64,000 bases of DNA from Castellaniella sp040276085 (GTDB taxonomy: Bacteria; Pseudomonadota; Gammaproteobacteria; Burkholderiales; Burkholderiaceae_B): assembly GCF_040276085.1 (NCBI RefSeq), contig NZ_JBELOK010000012.1:30909-94908 (forward strand). The letters are read 5' to 3'. A model generated the notes under the pieces. It worked only from the letters and a program-made list of their open reading frames with translations, was not told the origin of the DNA and searched no databases. Shown here in pieces: positions 51,860 through 61,352 of the stretch (position 1 is its first letter; each line of letters opens with the position of its first letter). Both the position numbers and the translations under genes were made by a program.

Positions 51860-53071
51860 ATGCTTTCAAAATCCAATCGATACGCTGAGGCGGTTATTGC
51901 TGTGGCGCTTGCCTCTATCGGCATTGCGGCCTTTTATCTGCGCGCCGAAACAGCCCGGGCCGCGATCCCCTCAACTGCCATGGCAGCGGCGGTTGATGTC
52001 GCCACGGTTCGCAGCTGGATGATGACGGATTGGCACGATTATTCGGGCCGGCTTGAAGCAGTTGAGCACGTGGACATCCGCCCCCTGGTGTCCGGCACCC
52101 TGACTGCCGTGCACTTTACCGGCGGCAGCTTTGTGCAAAAGGGCAGTCCGCTGTTCACCATCGACCCGCGTCCCTACCAGGCCGCGGTGGATCGCGCCAA
52201 AGCCGACTTGGCTGCCGCGCGTGCGCGAGCTGCCTACACGGCGTCCGACCTGGCACGGGGCAAGCGCCTGCTGGCAAACAATGCCATCGCCAAGCGGGAC
52301 TATGAGGAAAAACGCAATGCATCGAGGGGCGCGGCCGCCAACTTGCTGGCGGCTCAGGCAGTGCTGGAGTCGGCTGAGCTGGATCTGGAGCATACCCGCA
52401 TCGTGGCGCCTATTGCCGGTCGGGTATCACGCGCGGCCCTGACCGTCGGCAATGTGGTGACGGCGGGGGCTGAGGCAGCGCCCCTGACCTCGCTGGTGTC
52501 GATGTCTCATATGTATGCCTCTTTTGATGTAGATGAGCAAAGCTTTCTGAAGGTTGTGAATCCGGCCCGCAAGACAGGAGTGCAGTCGATACCGATCCGG
52601 ATGGGCCTGACCGGCGAGGACGGGTATCCGCGCAACGGCCGCCTGGTGTCCATTGATAACCATCTTGATATCTCATCGGGCACGATCCGCGTGCGGGCGG
52701 TGTTTGATAACGCAGACGGCGCGTTGGTGCCGGGCCTGTACGCCCGGATCCAGCTGGGCGGTGGCGCGCCCCGTCCAACAGTATTGATTGATGAGCGGGC
52801 GGTTGGCACAGATCAGGACAAGCGTTTCGTGCTGGTGGTCGACAAGCACAACAAGACGGCTTATCGCGAGGTGCACCTGGGTGCGGGCGGGGGCGGACAG
52901 CGGGTTGTCGAATCGGGTCTGAAGGTGGGTGAGCGCATTGTCGTCAACGGCCTGCAGCGCGTCCGGCCGGGTGATCCCGTAACGCCGCAACCCGTACTGG
53001 CATCCGGCCAGCCGGAGCTTGCTTCGTCGGCGCCTGAGGCGACTGCGACGGCGTCCAAAGCCCACTCCTGA
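51860..53071 (+). CDS. RND efflux periplasmic adaptor (membrane fusion protein, MexE-like)
   Basis: A 403-residue membrane fusion protein linking the RND pump to the outer-membrane channel. An N-terminal hydrophobic segment (AVIAVALASIGIAAFYL) precedes a biotinyl-lipoyl-like domain (SGRLEAVEHVDIRPLVSGTLTAVHFTGGSFVQKGSPLFTIDPRPYQAAVDRA), a helical hairpin, and beta-barrel and membrane-proximal domains. The ATG at 51860 has AAGGA 5 bases upstream; the open frame begins 42 bases earlier. No lipobox cysteine is seen. It is the first gene of the efflux operon. Confidence 0.94.
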   Translation: MLSKSNRYAEAVIAVALASIGIAAFYLRAETARAAIPSTAMAAAVDVATVRSWMMTDWHDYSGRLEAVEHVDIRPLVSGTLTAVHFTGGSFVQKGSPLFTIDPRPYQAAVDRAKADLAAARARAAYTASDLARGKRLLANNAIAKRDYEEKRNASRGAAANLLAAQAVLESAELDLEHTRIVAPIAGRVSRAALTVGNVVTAGAEAAPLTSLVSMSHMYASFDVDEQSFLKVVNPARKTGVQSIPIRMGLTGEDGYPRNGRLVSIDNHLDISSGTIRVRAVFDNADGALVPGLYARIQLGGGAPRPTVLIDERAVGTDQDKRFVLVVDKHNKTAYREVHLGAGGGGQRVVESGLKVGERIVVNGLQRVRPGDPVTPQPVLASGQPELASSAPEATATASKAHS

Positions 53072-53089
53072 TCACCGGGTTGATAACTG

Positions 53090-56000
53090 ATGAATATTTC
53101 AAAGTTCTTTATTGATCGACCGATATTTGCCGGGGTGCTGTCGGTCCTGATCCTGCTGGCCGGTGGCCTGGCAATGTTTCAATTGCCGATCTCCGAGTAT
53201 CCAGAGGTAGTACCCCCCTCGGTGGTGGTGCATGCACAGTATCCCGGTGCCAACCCCAAGGTTATTGCAGAGACAGTTGCTGCGCCCCTCGAAGAATCCA
53301 TCAATGGCGTAGAGCATATGCTCTATATGCAGTCGCAGGCCAATAGCGATGGCAACCTGACACTTACGGTGAATTTCCAGCTGGGGACCGACCCGGACAA
53401 GGCTCAGCAACTGGTGCAAAACCGGGTTTCCCAAGCCTTGCCCCGACTGCCTGAGGAAGTGCAGCGGCTGGGGGTGACAACAGTCAAGAGCTCGCCCACA
53501 CTGACCATGGTGGTGCACCTGCTCTCGCCTGACAATCGCTACGACATCACCTATTTGCGCAATTACGCGGTGCTCAATATCAAGGACAGGCTCTCACGCA
53601 TCCCAGGTGTGGGCGAAGTTCAGATATGGGGGTCCGGCGACTACGCGATGCGTGTCTGGTTGAACCCGCGGGAAGTCGCACAGCGTGGCCTGACCGCAAG
53701 CGATGTGGTTGCGGCCATTCGCGAGCAGAATGTGCAGGTGGCGGCGGGCACCATCGGTGCATCGCCCAGCCTGGCCGATGTGCCCATGCAGCTGTCAGTC
53801 AATGCGCACGGCCGCTTGCAGACCGCCGATGAATTTTCCAACATTATCCTCAAGACCTCGGCGGATGGCGGGGTCACACGCCTGGGCGACGTGGCGCGTG
53901 TGGAGCTTGATGCGGCCCAATACAGTTTGCGTTCTCTGCTGGACAACAAGCCTGCAGTGGGGATGGCCATCATGCAGTCGCCGGGTGCCAACGCGCTGGC
54001 CGTGTCTGATCAGGTGCGTGCCGCCATGAAGGAGCTGTCGGCTGATTTTCCTTCATCGATCGAAAGCAACATCGTTTACGACCCCACGCAGTTTGTGCGC
54101 TCGAGTATCGAGGCAGTCATCCATACCCTGCTAGAGGCAATCGCCCTGGTGGTATTGGTGGTGATCATTTTTCTGCAGACCTGGCGCGCATCGATTATTC
54201 CGCTCCTGGCCGTGCCGGTTTCCATCGTGGGCACTTTCTCGCTGATGCTGGCGTTTGGCTACACCATCAATGCCTTGTCGCTCTTCGGTCTGGTGCTTGC
54301 CATTGGCATTGTGGTTGACGACGCAATCGTGGTGGTCGAGAACGTCGAGCGCAATATCGCCGAGGGCCTGTCTGCACGCGACGCCACTTATCGCGCCATG
54401 CGCGAGGTCAGTGGCCCCATCATCGCAATCGCCTTGACGCTGGTAGCCGTATTCGTGCCCCTGGCTTTCATGACGGGCCTGAGCGGCCAGTTCTTCAAGC
54501 AATTTGCCATGACTATCGCCATCTCGACGGTGATTTCGGCATTCAATTCGCTCACGCTTTCGCCTGCGCTGGCCGCATTGCTGCTCAAGGGGCATGGCGA
54601 GGCTCCCGACTGGCTGACGCGCACCATGAACCGGTTTCTGGGCGGCTTTTTCAGGCGGTTCAATCATTTCTTTGGCCGAGCCTCTGATCGCTATGCCGGT
54701 GGGGTATCGGGTGTGGTTTCCCGCAAGGCGTCTTTCATGGGGGTCTACGCCGTCTTGCTGGCGCTGACAATCGGGATCTCGTATCTCGTGCCTGGGGGAT
54801 TTGTGCCGGCCCAGGACAAGCAGTACCTCATTGGCTTTGCTCAGCTGCCCAATGGCGCGTCCCTGGATCGCACCGACAAGGTGATTCGCGACATGGGCGA
54901 CATTGCCCTGAAGCAACCCGGTGTGGAGAACGCCATTGCATTCCCGGGCCTGTCCATCAATGGCTTTACCAACAGTTCCAGCGCGGGGATTGTCTTCGTG
55001 ACCCTTGCGCCATTTGCGGATCGTCGCGATGCCGCGCTGTCAGCCAATGCCATCGCGGCCAGCCTGAACCAGCAATTCTCGGGAATCAAGGACGCATTCA
55101 TTGCCGTCTTTCCACCGCCGCCGGTCATGGGCCTGGGCACGGTCGGTGGCTTCAAGCTGCAGATCGAGGATCGTGCCGGGGTAGGTTACGCACAGCTGGA
55201 TGAGGCTGCGCAGGCGTTTCTCGCCAAGGCACGCCAGACGCCTGAGCTGGGACCATCCTTTTCCAGCTATCAGATCAATGTGCCGCAGCTGGATGTGAAT
55301 CTGGATCGCACCAAGGCCAAACAGCTGGGTGTGCCGATTACGGATGTGTTCGACACGATGCAGATTTACCTGGGGTCGTTGTATGTCAATGACTTCAACC
55401 GGTTTGGGCGCGTGTACCAGGTTAGGGCGCAGGCGGATGCGCAGTACCGGTCTCGTCCCGAAGATATCCTGCATCTCAAGACGCGCAGCCGTTCGGGCGA
55501 GATGGTGCCGCTGTCGTCGCTGGTCGAGGTGACACCCAGCTTTGGGCCCGAGATGGTGGTGCGCTACAACGGGTATACCGCCGCCGACATCAACAGTGGG
55601 CCGGCGCCGGGGTATTCGTCGGATCAGGCGCAGGCTGCCGCCGAACGTATTGCGGCAACCACCTTGCCCGCCGGCGTGAAGTTCGAGTGGACCGATCTGA
55701 CTTATCAGCAAATTATTGCGGGCAATTCAGGCCTCTGGGTGTTCCCCATCAGTGTGCTGCTGGTGTTTCTGGTGCTGGCGGCTTTGTATGAGAGTCTGAC
55801 GCTTCCCTTGGCGGTCATCCTGATCGTGCCTATGGGCATTCTCGCGGCCCTGACCGGCGTGTGGCTGACCGGGGGCGACAACAATATCTTTACGCAGATC
55901 GGCCTGATGGTGCTGGTTGGCCTTGCCTGCAAGAACGCCATCCTGATTGTGGAATTTGCACGTGAACTGGAATTGCAGGGCGTGCCAACCATCAAGGCAG

Positions 56001-56272
56001 CCATTGAAGCAAGCCGCCTGCGTTTGCGCCCCATTCTGATGACATCCATTGCATTCATCATGGGTGTTGTGCCCCTGGTGACATCGGTGGGTGCAGGCGC
56101 CGAGATGCGCCATGCGATGGGGATTGCCGTGTTCTTCGGCATGCTGGGCGTCACTTTGTTCGGCTTGTTCCTGACACCGGTGTTTTATGTCTTGCTGCGC
56201 TCGCTGGGGCGTCGCAGCCTGCATTCGGCCTCGGCGCATGAGGCGCCCACGCTGGCCATCCATGCAGAGTAA
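53090..56272 (+). CDS. RND multidrug efflux inner-membrane transporter, MexF/BpeF-like
   Basis: A 1060-residue HAE1-type proton-driven pump with 12 helices and two large periplasmic loops. The N-terminus (FFIDRPIFAGVLSVLILLAGG, then EYPEVVPPSVVVHAQYPGANP) is closest to MexF-type pumps. Helix 4 has the proton-relay pair in GIVVDDAIVVVENVERN. Family members export chloramphenicol, quinolones, trimethoprim and similar compounds; that range is known for relatives, not shown here. It lies 18 bases after the adaptor and 12 bases before the outer-membrane factor. Confidence 0.96.
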   Translation: MNISKFFIDRPIFAGVLSVLILLAGGLAMFQLPISEYPEVVPPSVVVHAQYPGANPKVIAETVAAPLEESINGVEHMLYMQSQANSDGNLTLTVNFQLGTDPDKAQQLVQNRVSQALPRLPEEVQRLGVTTVKSSPTLTMVVHLLSPDNRYDITYLRNYAVLNIKDRLSRIPGVGEVQIWGSGDYAMRVWLNPREVAQRGLTASDVVAAIREQNVQVAAGTIGASPSLADVPMQLSVNAHGRLQTADEFSNIILKTSADGGVTRLGDVARVELDAAQYSLRSLLDNKPAVGMAIMQSPGANALAVSDQVRAAMKELSADFPSSIESNIVYDPTQFVRSSIEAVIHTLLEAIALVVLVVIIFLQTWRASIIPLLAVPVSIVGTFSLMLAFGYTINALSLFGLVLAIGIVVDDAIVVVENVERNIAEGLSARDATYRAMREVSGPIIAIALTLVAVFVPLAFMTGLSGQFFKQFAMTIAISTVISAFNSLTLSPALAALLLKGHGEAPDWLTRTMNRFLGGFFRRFNHFFGRASDRYAGGVSGVVSRKASFMGVYAVLLALTIGISYLVPGGFVPAQDKQYLIGFAQLPNGASLDRTDKVIRDMGDIALKQPGVENAIAFPGLSINGFTNSSSAGIVFVTLAPFADRRDAALSANAIAASLNQQFSGIKDAFIAVFPPPPVMGLGTVGGFKLQIEDRAGVGYAQLDEAAQAFLAKARQTPELGPSFSSYQINVPQLDVNLDRTKAKQLGVPITDVFDTMQIYLGSLYVNDFNRFGRVYQVRAQADAQYRSRPEDILHLKTRSRSGEMVPLSSLVEVTPSFGPEMVVRYNGYTAADINSGPAPGYSSDQAQAAAERIAATTLPAGVKFEWTDLTYQQIIAGNSGLWVFPISVLLVFLVLAALYESLTLPLAVILIVPMGILAALTGVWLTGGDNNIFTQIGLMVLVGLACKNAILIVEFARELELQGVPTIKAAIEASRLRLRPILMTSIAFIMGVVPLVTSVGAGAEMRHAMGIAVFFGMLGVTLFGLFLTPVFYVLLRSLGRRSLHSASAHEAPTLAIHAE

Positions 56273-56284
56273 TCGAGAATTTCC

Positions 56285-57733
56285 ATGACAACATATTTAC
56301 GAACTGTTCTTGGGCCCGTGTTTTTGGCCGCGTTGCTGGCAGGCTGCGCGGTGGGGCCGGATTATGAGCGGCCATCCGTCGAGGTGCCTGCTGCATTCAA
56401 AGAGGCTACGCTTTCGCCCGAGGCTGCCCAACGCTGGAAGGCGGCACAGCCCGCGGATGCGATGACGCGCGGCCGATGGTGGGAAATATTCAACGATGCC
56501 GAGCTGAATGCTTTGCAAGCGCAAGCCATGGAGGCCAATCAAGACTTGAAGGCGGCTGCCGCCCGCGTCACCCAGGCGCGTGCCTTGCAGAAAGGGGCGA
56601 GTGCCGAGTGGTTGCCGCGGGTGGATGCCGGTTTTGGGGCAAGCCGTCAGCGGGCTTCAAACGCCTCCCGGGGTTTGTCTGCAGAGACACCTAATCCGCC
56701 GCTTACCTTGTGGCGCGCACAGGCAGGCATTTCCTACGAAGCCGATCTGTTTGGACGGATTGCGTCTACCGTTGATGCAGCCACAGCCGATACACAGCAA
56801 AGAGAGGCCTTGTTCCGATCCGTGCAGCTTGCTTTACAAGCGGATGTTGCACAGGCGTATTTCCTGATTCGCCGGCTGGATACTGAACAAGCACTCTATC
56901 GCAGCACCGTTGAGTTGCGCGGCAAGACCCTGGATCTGGTGGAGCACCGCTATGCGCAGGGCGATATCAGCGAGCTGGATGTGGCACGTGCCAAATCCGA
57001 ACTGGCGGCAACCCAGGCGCAGTCTCTGGGGATTACACGTCAGCGCTCGGTCGCCGAGCACGCCTTGGCCGTGTTGTTGGGCAAGACACCCGCCGAATTT
57101 GCCTTGCCGGCCCATACGCTGGAACGAGTGGCGGTGGGAATCCCTGCTGGACTGCCTTCGTCTTTGCTCGAACGTCGCCCCGACATTGCAGCAGCCGAAC
57201 GGGCCATGGCGGCAGCCAATGCGCGTATCGGCGCAGCGCGTGCGGCGTTTTTCCCGCGATTGAGCCTGACGGGCGCGATGGGATATGAGTCCTCAGAGCT
57301 GGGGGATCTGCTTCAATGGTCCAGCCGGACATTCCTGCTGGGGCCGCTGGTTGGCACGATGCTGTCCTTGCCAATTTTTGACGGTGGCCAGCGACAGGCG
57401 GGTGTGGATCTTGCACGTGCTCGCTATGAAGAGGATGTTGCGGCGTATCGCCAGACGGTGCTGGGTGCGTTTCGGGACGTAGAGGACGGTTTGTCGAGCC
57501 TGCGTGTTTTGGGGCAGCAAACCGATGTGCAGGATGCCGCAGTGCAATCTGCCGCCCGGGCGGCCCGCCTGTCGCAGATTCAGTATCGCGAGGGTTCAGT
57601 AAGCTATCTGGATGTGATTGACGCGGATCGCGTGGTGTTGCAGCAGCGGCGCGCGGCGGTACAACTTGATGGCGAACGGGTCCGGACGGTGGTCGAGCTT
57701 ATTCGCGCGATTGGCGGGGGGTGGGGTGCGTAA
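56285..57733 (+). CDS. RND efflux outer-membrane factor (NodT/OprM-family lipoprotein)
   Basis: A 482-residue outer-membrane channel lipoprotein. The lipobox is LLAGC (residues 16-20), followed by AVGPDYERP, the usual start of the mature protein. Two OEP repeats are present, with a typical GNSSL-like TPAEFALP... and FGALFRDVEDGL-type segment (FRDVEDGLSSLRVLGQQ) and a C-terminal SYLDVIDADRVVLQQRRA. It completes the tripartite pump. It converges with the GntR gene 35 bases downstream. Confidence 0.95.
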   Translation: MTTYLRTVLGPVFLAALLAGCAVGPDYERPSVEVPAAFKEATLSPEAAQRWKAAQPADAMTRGRWWEIFNDAELNALQAQAMEANQDLKAAAARVTQARALQKGASAEWLPRVDAGFGASRQRASNASRGLSAETPNPPLTLWRAQAGISYEADLFGRIASTVDAATADTQQREALFRSVQLALQADVAQAYFLIRRLDTEQALYRSTVELRGKTLDLVEHRYAQGDISELDVARAKSELAATQAQSLGITRQRSVAEHALAVLLGKTPAEFALPAHTLERVAVGIPAGLPSSLLERRPDIAAAERAMAAANARIGAARAAFFPRLSLTGAMGYESSELGDLLQWSSRTFLLGPLVGTMLSLPIFDGGQRQAGVDLARARYEEDVAAYRQTVLGAFRDVEDGLSSLRVLGQQTDVQDAAVQSAARAARLSQIQYREGSVSYLDVIDADRVVLQQRRAAVQLDGERVRTVVELIRAIGGGWGA

Positions 57734-57768
57734 CGGTACGTCTCTGGCAGGTGGCTGGTGGCGTCCGA

Positions 57769-58530
57769 CTATGTGTGGGATTCGTGATCGAGTCCGACGT
57801 AATCGTGGGCATCTGTATTCACGTGCGAGAGCCGCCATTCGATGGGCTGGCCATTATAGGAATATGCTACCCGACGAATTTGCAGTAGCGGATGTGGCAG
57901 GCTGAGGCCCAACAAGTCGGCAAATTCTTGCGAAGCCGTTACGATGCGCAGATGTTCGGTAGCCGCGATGACATTGATGCCGTATACATTCTGGTAAAAG
58001 CTGTACAGCGTGCTTTGTCGTGCGTGCAACTGCTCGGCCGTGAGCCCGCGAAACAAGGTTTCGGGCACCGTGATCACGTCGATAATGGTTTTGTGGCCCT
58101 CAAGGCTGAGGATATTTAGAAACTCGAAGACGTAGCTGCCGGCACCCAGCTGCAACTTCTCGCGTGCCTCTTTATTGGCGCGCAGGTGTCGAAACCGATG
58201 CAGTTGCGTAGTGGGATAGGCCTTGGTGCCGTCATGTGCGACCACTCTGAAAAACTTGAAGAAATGCTGATTGCGCGTGTGGATGGCTACAAAAGTGCCG
58301 CGGCCCTGGTGGCGCACCAGGATATTCTCGGCGACCAGTTCACCAATCGCCTTGCGCAAGGTGCCAATCGAGACCCGAAAGCGGTCTGATAATACTTTCT
58401 CGGATGGGATGGCTTCACCCTGCTTCCATTCACCGCTGGCCAGTGTGTTCAGGACAGCATGCTTGACTTGCGCATAGAGGGGCGTGCCGGTGGGGGATAG
58501 TTGAGGCAGTGTGGTGTCTGGAGTATCCAT
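57769..58530 (-). CDS. GntR-family regulator with UTRA domain (HutC/FarR type)
   Basis: About 253 residues from the ATG at 58530; starts at 58542 and 58572 are in frame. The N-terminal GntR winged helix (PLYAQVKHAVLNTLASGEWKQGEAIPSEKVLSDRFRVSIGTLRKAIGELVAENILVRHQGRGTFV, about residues 18-80) is followed by a UTRA ligand domain. A terminator for leftward transcription lies just upstream. No catabolic partner gene is adjacent, so its targets are elsewhere or were lost. Confidence 0.92.
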   Translation of the reverse strand: MDTPDTTLPQLSPTGTPLYAQVKHAVLNTLASGEWKQGEAIPSEKVLSDRFRVSIGTLRKAIGELVAENILVRHQGRGTFVAIHTRNQHFFKFFRVVAHDGTKAYPTTQLHRFRHLRANKEAREKLQLGAGSYVFEFLNILSLEGHKTIIDVITVPETLFRGLTAEQLHARQSTLYSFYQNVYGINVIAATEHLRIVTASQEFADLLGLSLPHPLLQIRRVAYSYNGQPIEWRLSHVNTDAHDYVGLDHESHT

Positions 58531-58570
58531 CATGGCGCCCATTATCCATATAAAACCAGCATTCTGCAGC

Positions 58571-58607
58571 AAAAACCGGCATCCAATGCGAGCATGTTGG
58601 ATGCCGG
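58571..58607 (-). terminator. Rho-independent terminator on the minus strand upstream of the GntR gene
   Basis: A perfect 11-bp stem (CCGGCATCCAA with TTGGATGCCGG, 10-base loop, 58576-58607) is followed on the minus strand by TTTTT. It would stop transcription coming from the uracil-DNA glycosylase gene before the GntR gene. Bases 58608-58820 in between hold no recognisable gene. Confidence 0.8.
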
Positions 58608-58820
58608 CTCAGGGCTTGGCGCTGCTGCATCGTCGGGCGCAGACCTGCGGTGTGTGTCGCGCCGATGCTGCATGATTGCCGCACCGGGCGTGTTCGCCGG
58701 ACGGTAGCGCATCGGCTGTGTCCGCGTACGTAACGTGAAGTGACTGGCCGGGTTGCAGCTAGGGGTGGTGGCCTGAATCGCACCCCCCAGCAAAATTCCC
58801 GGCGAGTACCTGCCGCCTTG

Positions 58821-59534
58821 TTACAGCCAGGGCGCCAGGGTTTGGTCGGCGATGTCGGCCCAGCCCTGGTTGGCTGCGGGATTGGCCGGGCTGGGGTGCA
58901 GCAGGTACACGGTGGGCACGCTGTTGCCTGTGATGATCTGCGCGCGGCCGTGGGCGAAGCGTCCGATGCCCACCACTGCACGTGGCCTGATTGCGTGAAT
59001 CACGGCATTCAGGGCTGCATCGCAGATGCCAAATAGGGGCTCGCGCTCGGCCTTGTGCAATTGTTCCGGCACCAGGTTGCGGTTATTGCGCAAAAACAGC
59101 AAGGGGCAGTAGTTCCAGATGAAGATCTCCTGGAAGCATTTGTCGGCACTGCCGAAGCGCCGTTGTGCCCATCCCCAGAACCGATCCCCGCTGCCTTCGC
59201 TTCGGTGGCACGCAAAGCCTGTAATCGGGTACTTGTCGTGTTGGTCGGGCAGCGGGCCACCCAAGGAGGTTTGGATCTTCAGCCAGTCGCGGGCCATGGC
59301 AACCTCGCCAAAGGGCACGCCGGTTTGCGCCATGCCCCAAGGGCCGGGGTTCATGCCGACCAGCAAGATCCGGCCTTCGCGGTTGCCGTACCGCTGCAAG
59401 TACTCGCGGTGTGCCGACCACATGTAGATCAGTGGGTTATAGACGTGGCTGGCGCTGGGAAACGTCAGCACCTGCAGGCTGCCAGCCAGTACGCGCGCAA
59501 TCGCTGTGCTGGCGTTATCGATGTCGGTGGTCAT
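58821..59534 (-). CDS. Uracil-DNA glycosylase, SMUG1 (family 3) type
   Basis: A 237-residue base-excision repair enzyme that removes uracil or oxidised pyrimidines from DNA. The motif VGMNPGPWGMAQTGVPFGEV is the SMUG1 signature, and the C-terminal LLHPSPANPAANQGW is the DNA-intercalation motif. The CHRSEGSGDRFWGW stretch matches the RXXGSR-like SMUG1 region. The last 74 bases of the gene occur again at 48726-48800, which marks a possible insertion site. The start at 59534 gives normal family length. Confidence 0.93.
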   Translation of the reverse strand: MTTDIDNASTAIARVLAGSLQVLTFPSASHVYNPLIYMWSAHREYLQRYGNREGRILLVGMNPGPWGMAQTGVPFGEVAMARDWLKIQTSLGGPLPDQHDKYPITGFACHRSEGSGDRFWGWAQRRFGSADKCFQEIFIWNYCPLLFLRNNRNLVPEQLHKAEREPLFGICDAALNAVIHAIRPRAVVGIGRFAHGRAQIITGNSVPTVYLLHPSPANPAANQGWADIADQTLAPWL

Positions 59535-59674
59535 GTTGATTGCTGGGTGAGGCCGAGACTGGTAGCCGCACTGCGTCGGGGCAGCGCGATCTGCCGATCA
59601 TCATACTCGGTGGGCTTGACCCTCCACCGAGGACCTGGCTTTGTGGTCGGAGCACCGAGGCAGCGAATAGACCG

Positions 59675-60019
59675 CTACTTGCGCACAGGATTTGGATTGC
59701 CTGGGGAAGGTGCGGGATTCGACCCGGCAGGCTTCATTCTTTCGCCCAAGGGAACGATCCCCCGCTTGGCATTCTCTCTTTTTATGCGCTCTTTTAGTTC
59801 CAGCCGCCGGGCTTTATTTTGGGCATGATCTTCCTTGAGTTTTCGCGAAGTTTCTTCCCGCTGAGCATCGGACATGTTTCCCTTGCCTCGCAAGGCGGGG
59901 CCGGGCGAAACCTGAGCCGCCGCGGGTATACAAGCCATTACAGCGCTACATAACAGAATATGATGAATGATTTTTCGCGTCGTGCGGGAAGCCGGTTGAG
60001 TATCTTGAGGTTCAATCAT
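59675..60019 (-). CDS. Small exported basic protein of unknown function
   Basis: A 114-residue protein from the ATG at 60019 (GAGGAGAA upstream). After a short N-terminal tail it has one hydrophobic signal-like helix (IIHHILLCSAVMACIPAAAQ) followed by a charged, helical region (NMSDAQREETSRKLKEDHAQNKARRLELKERIKREN) and a Pro-rich tail. No family is recognised. Bases 60020-60182 hold no supported gene, although a plus-strand open stretch ending at about 60179 (AIAELRDILQHYLP) looks protein-like and could be a remnant. Confidence 0.6.
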   Translation of the reverse strand: MIEPQDTQPASRTTRKIIHHILLCSAVMACIPAAAQVSPGPALRGKGNMSDAQREETSRKLKEDHAQNKARRLELKERIKRENAKRGIVPLGERMKPAGSNPAPSPGNPNPVRK

Positions 60020-60188
60020 GATGTTCTCCTCTAGAGGTAACAAGCCTAGCAGATTCCGCCAACGGAGCAGCCCTCCATTCGGCCGATATGCCATAGCAGA
60101 ACTTAGGGATATTCTGCAACACTACCTTCCCCACGCCCCTGGTCTACCAGCGGTAATTTGGCTGTATCAACGTCAGTGAGGCATGGCC

Positions 60189-60854
60189 ATGAAAGCAATG
60201 CTCCGTCCAACTGGAACCAGACATACAAAGAAAAAAACGCGTTGGGCTGCTTTGCTGTTGTGCTCACCGGCCATGCTCGGCTTACCGGCACATGGCGCCG
60301 AGCCTGTGCGGGATTCTCCTCATGCCATATACCAGCCACGGGCGCAAATGTATCTCATAGTGTCGTACTGGAAAACGAAGCATCCCGCTATACAGACCAG
60401 CGATACCTTTCGTTTGTCGTCGCACATTGTCGTGCCGGACGACAATGCGCCGGCCGGCGGTACCGCAACATTTGGCTGGTTCGATTCCGGCGAAGTTAGG
60501 CTGCTACATTATGTGGCGTATTTTCCCTCGATCCAGTTCGCACAGTCCGGACGAACGGTAAAACCCACGAAACTGCCTATCGATGTCGGCGACTTGCCTC
60601 GTTACGCCATGGTCTGCGCATGGCCACTGGAAGACGGGAAGCCGCCCGGGGCTCCCATCAGGGCGTATGCGGAAAGGGAAGATGCAAACTACACCGTGAA
60701 AGAGACTAAGGGGCATGTGAACGTGACCGCTGCCTGGCGCAATGTGCGCGTGCAAAACGCGGAAGGCAAGTTTGCGGACAAGGACTATTGCAAAGAGATC
60801 GCCGAATCCAAAGCCTCATCGGCAGCCTGGTGGTGGCCGGCGCCCGACAAATAA
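60189..60854 (+). CDS. Exported protein of unknown function
   Basis: A 221-residue protein with a signal peptide (basic start, then RWAALLLCSPAMLGLPAHGAE). The mature part has beta-rich segments (QMYLIVSYWKTKHPAIQTSDTFRLSSHIVVPDD; GGTATFGWFDSGEVRLLHYVAYFPSIQFAQ) and two cysteines. I do not recognise a family. The ATG at 60189 is chosen for the GAGG 7 bases upstream; one at 60183 is too close to it. A second secreted gene follows 54 bases later with a strong GGAGG. Confidence 0.65.
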   Translation: MKAMLRPTGTRHTKKKTRWAALLLCSPAMLGLPAHGAEPVRDSPHAIYQPRAQMYLIVSYWKTKHPAIQTSDTFRLSSHIVVPDDNAPAGGTATFGWFDSGEVRLLHYVAYFPSIQFAQSGRTVKPTKLPIDVGDLPRYAMVCAWPLEDGKPPGAPIRAYAEREDANYTVKETKGHVNVTAAWRNVRVQNAEGKFADKDYCKEIAESKASSAAWWWPAPDK

Positions 60855-60908
60855 TGGCAAGGCAAATGCCGCTGATCATGGCGGCTTGCCTGTTCCGGAG
60901 GAAACCTC

Positions 60909-61352
60909 ATGCGTGATGAAGAACAGATGGCCCAATCCCCTGCCGCGGATCATCGCAATGCACCAGCACCCATTCTCAGCGCACACGTGTTCCTGCACTC
61001 ATTGACCTTTGCGTTCGCAACCGTCATTTTTTCAAGCTTTGGATCGCTGGCCTGGGCCGATGCACCCTGCAAAACCATTCAATTCAAAGCAGGTGCGTCA
61101 TCAACCAAAATCTCGGGTTCAGTGGATCCCGATGCGACGGTATGTTTTCGCTTTTCAGCCCGCAAGGGACAATCCGTTCGTATCGCTATCCAGTCCAAAG
61201 ACCGGAACACCATTTTCTCGGTACCGGATTTGGTTGATGCCCATGACACGTATGAATTCAAAAGCCAGAAAAAGACGTATGAAATCATCGTGGGCCAATT
61301 GATGAAGTCCGCGACTGCGGACTCCTTTCAGCTAACGCTGTCAATCAAGTGA
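60909..61352 (+). CDS. Exported protein of unknown function with a small beta domain
   Basis: A 147-residue protein. About 25 polar residues precede a hydrophobic export segment (HVFLHSLTFAFATVIFSSFGSLAWA); the mature part is a small beta-rich domain (FKAGASSTKISGSVDPDATVCFRFSARKGQSVRIAIQSKDRNTIFSVP) resembling the PPC-type pre-peptidase beta sandwich, a weak resemblance. GGAGG lies 8 bases before the ATG. It may form a pair with the preceding secreted gene. Its last 12 bases overlap the phage fragment on the other strand. Confidence 0.62.
   Translation: MRDEEQMAQSPAADHRNAPAPILSAHVFLHSLTFAFATVIFSSFGSLAWADAPCKTIQFKAGASSTKISGSVDPDATVCFRFSARKGQSVRIAIQSKDRNTIFSVPDLVDAHDTYEFKSQKKTYEIIVGQLMKSATADSFQLTLSIK

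Noticed and set aside
54131..54916. Minus-strand open frame opposite the RND transporter gene
   Set aside because: Composition is Gln/His-rich shadow sequence and the plus strand encodes a clear MexF-like pump.
58608..58820. Possible gene between the GntR and uracil-DNA glycosylase genes
   Set aside because: The only open frames are short, Ala/Pro/Arg-rich and lack starts with ribosome-binding sites.
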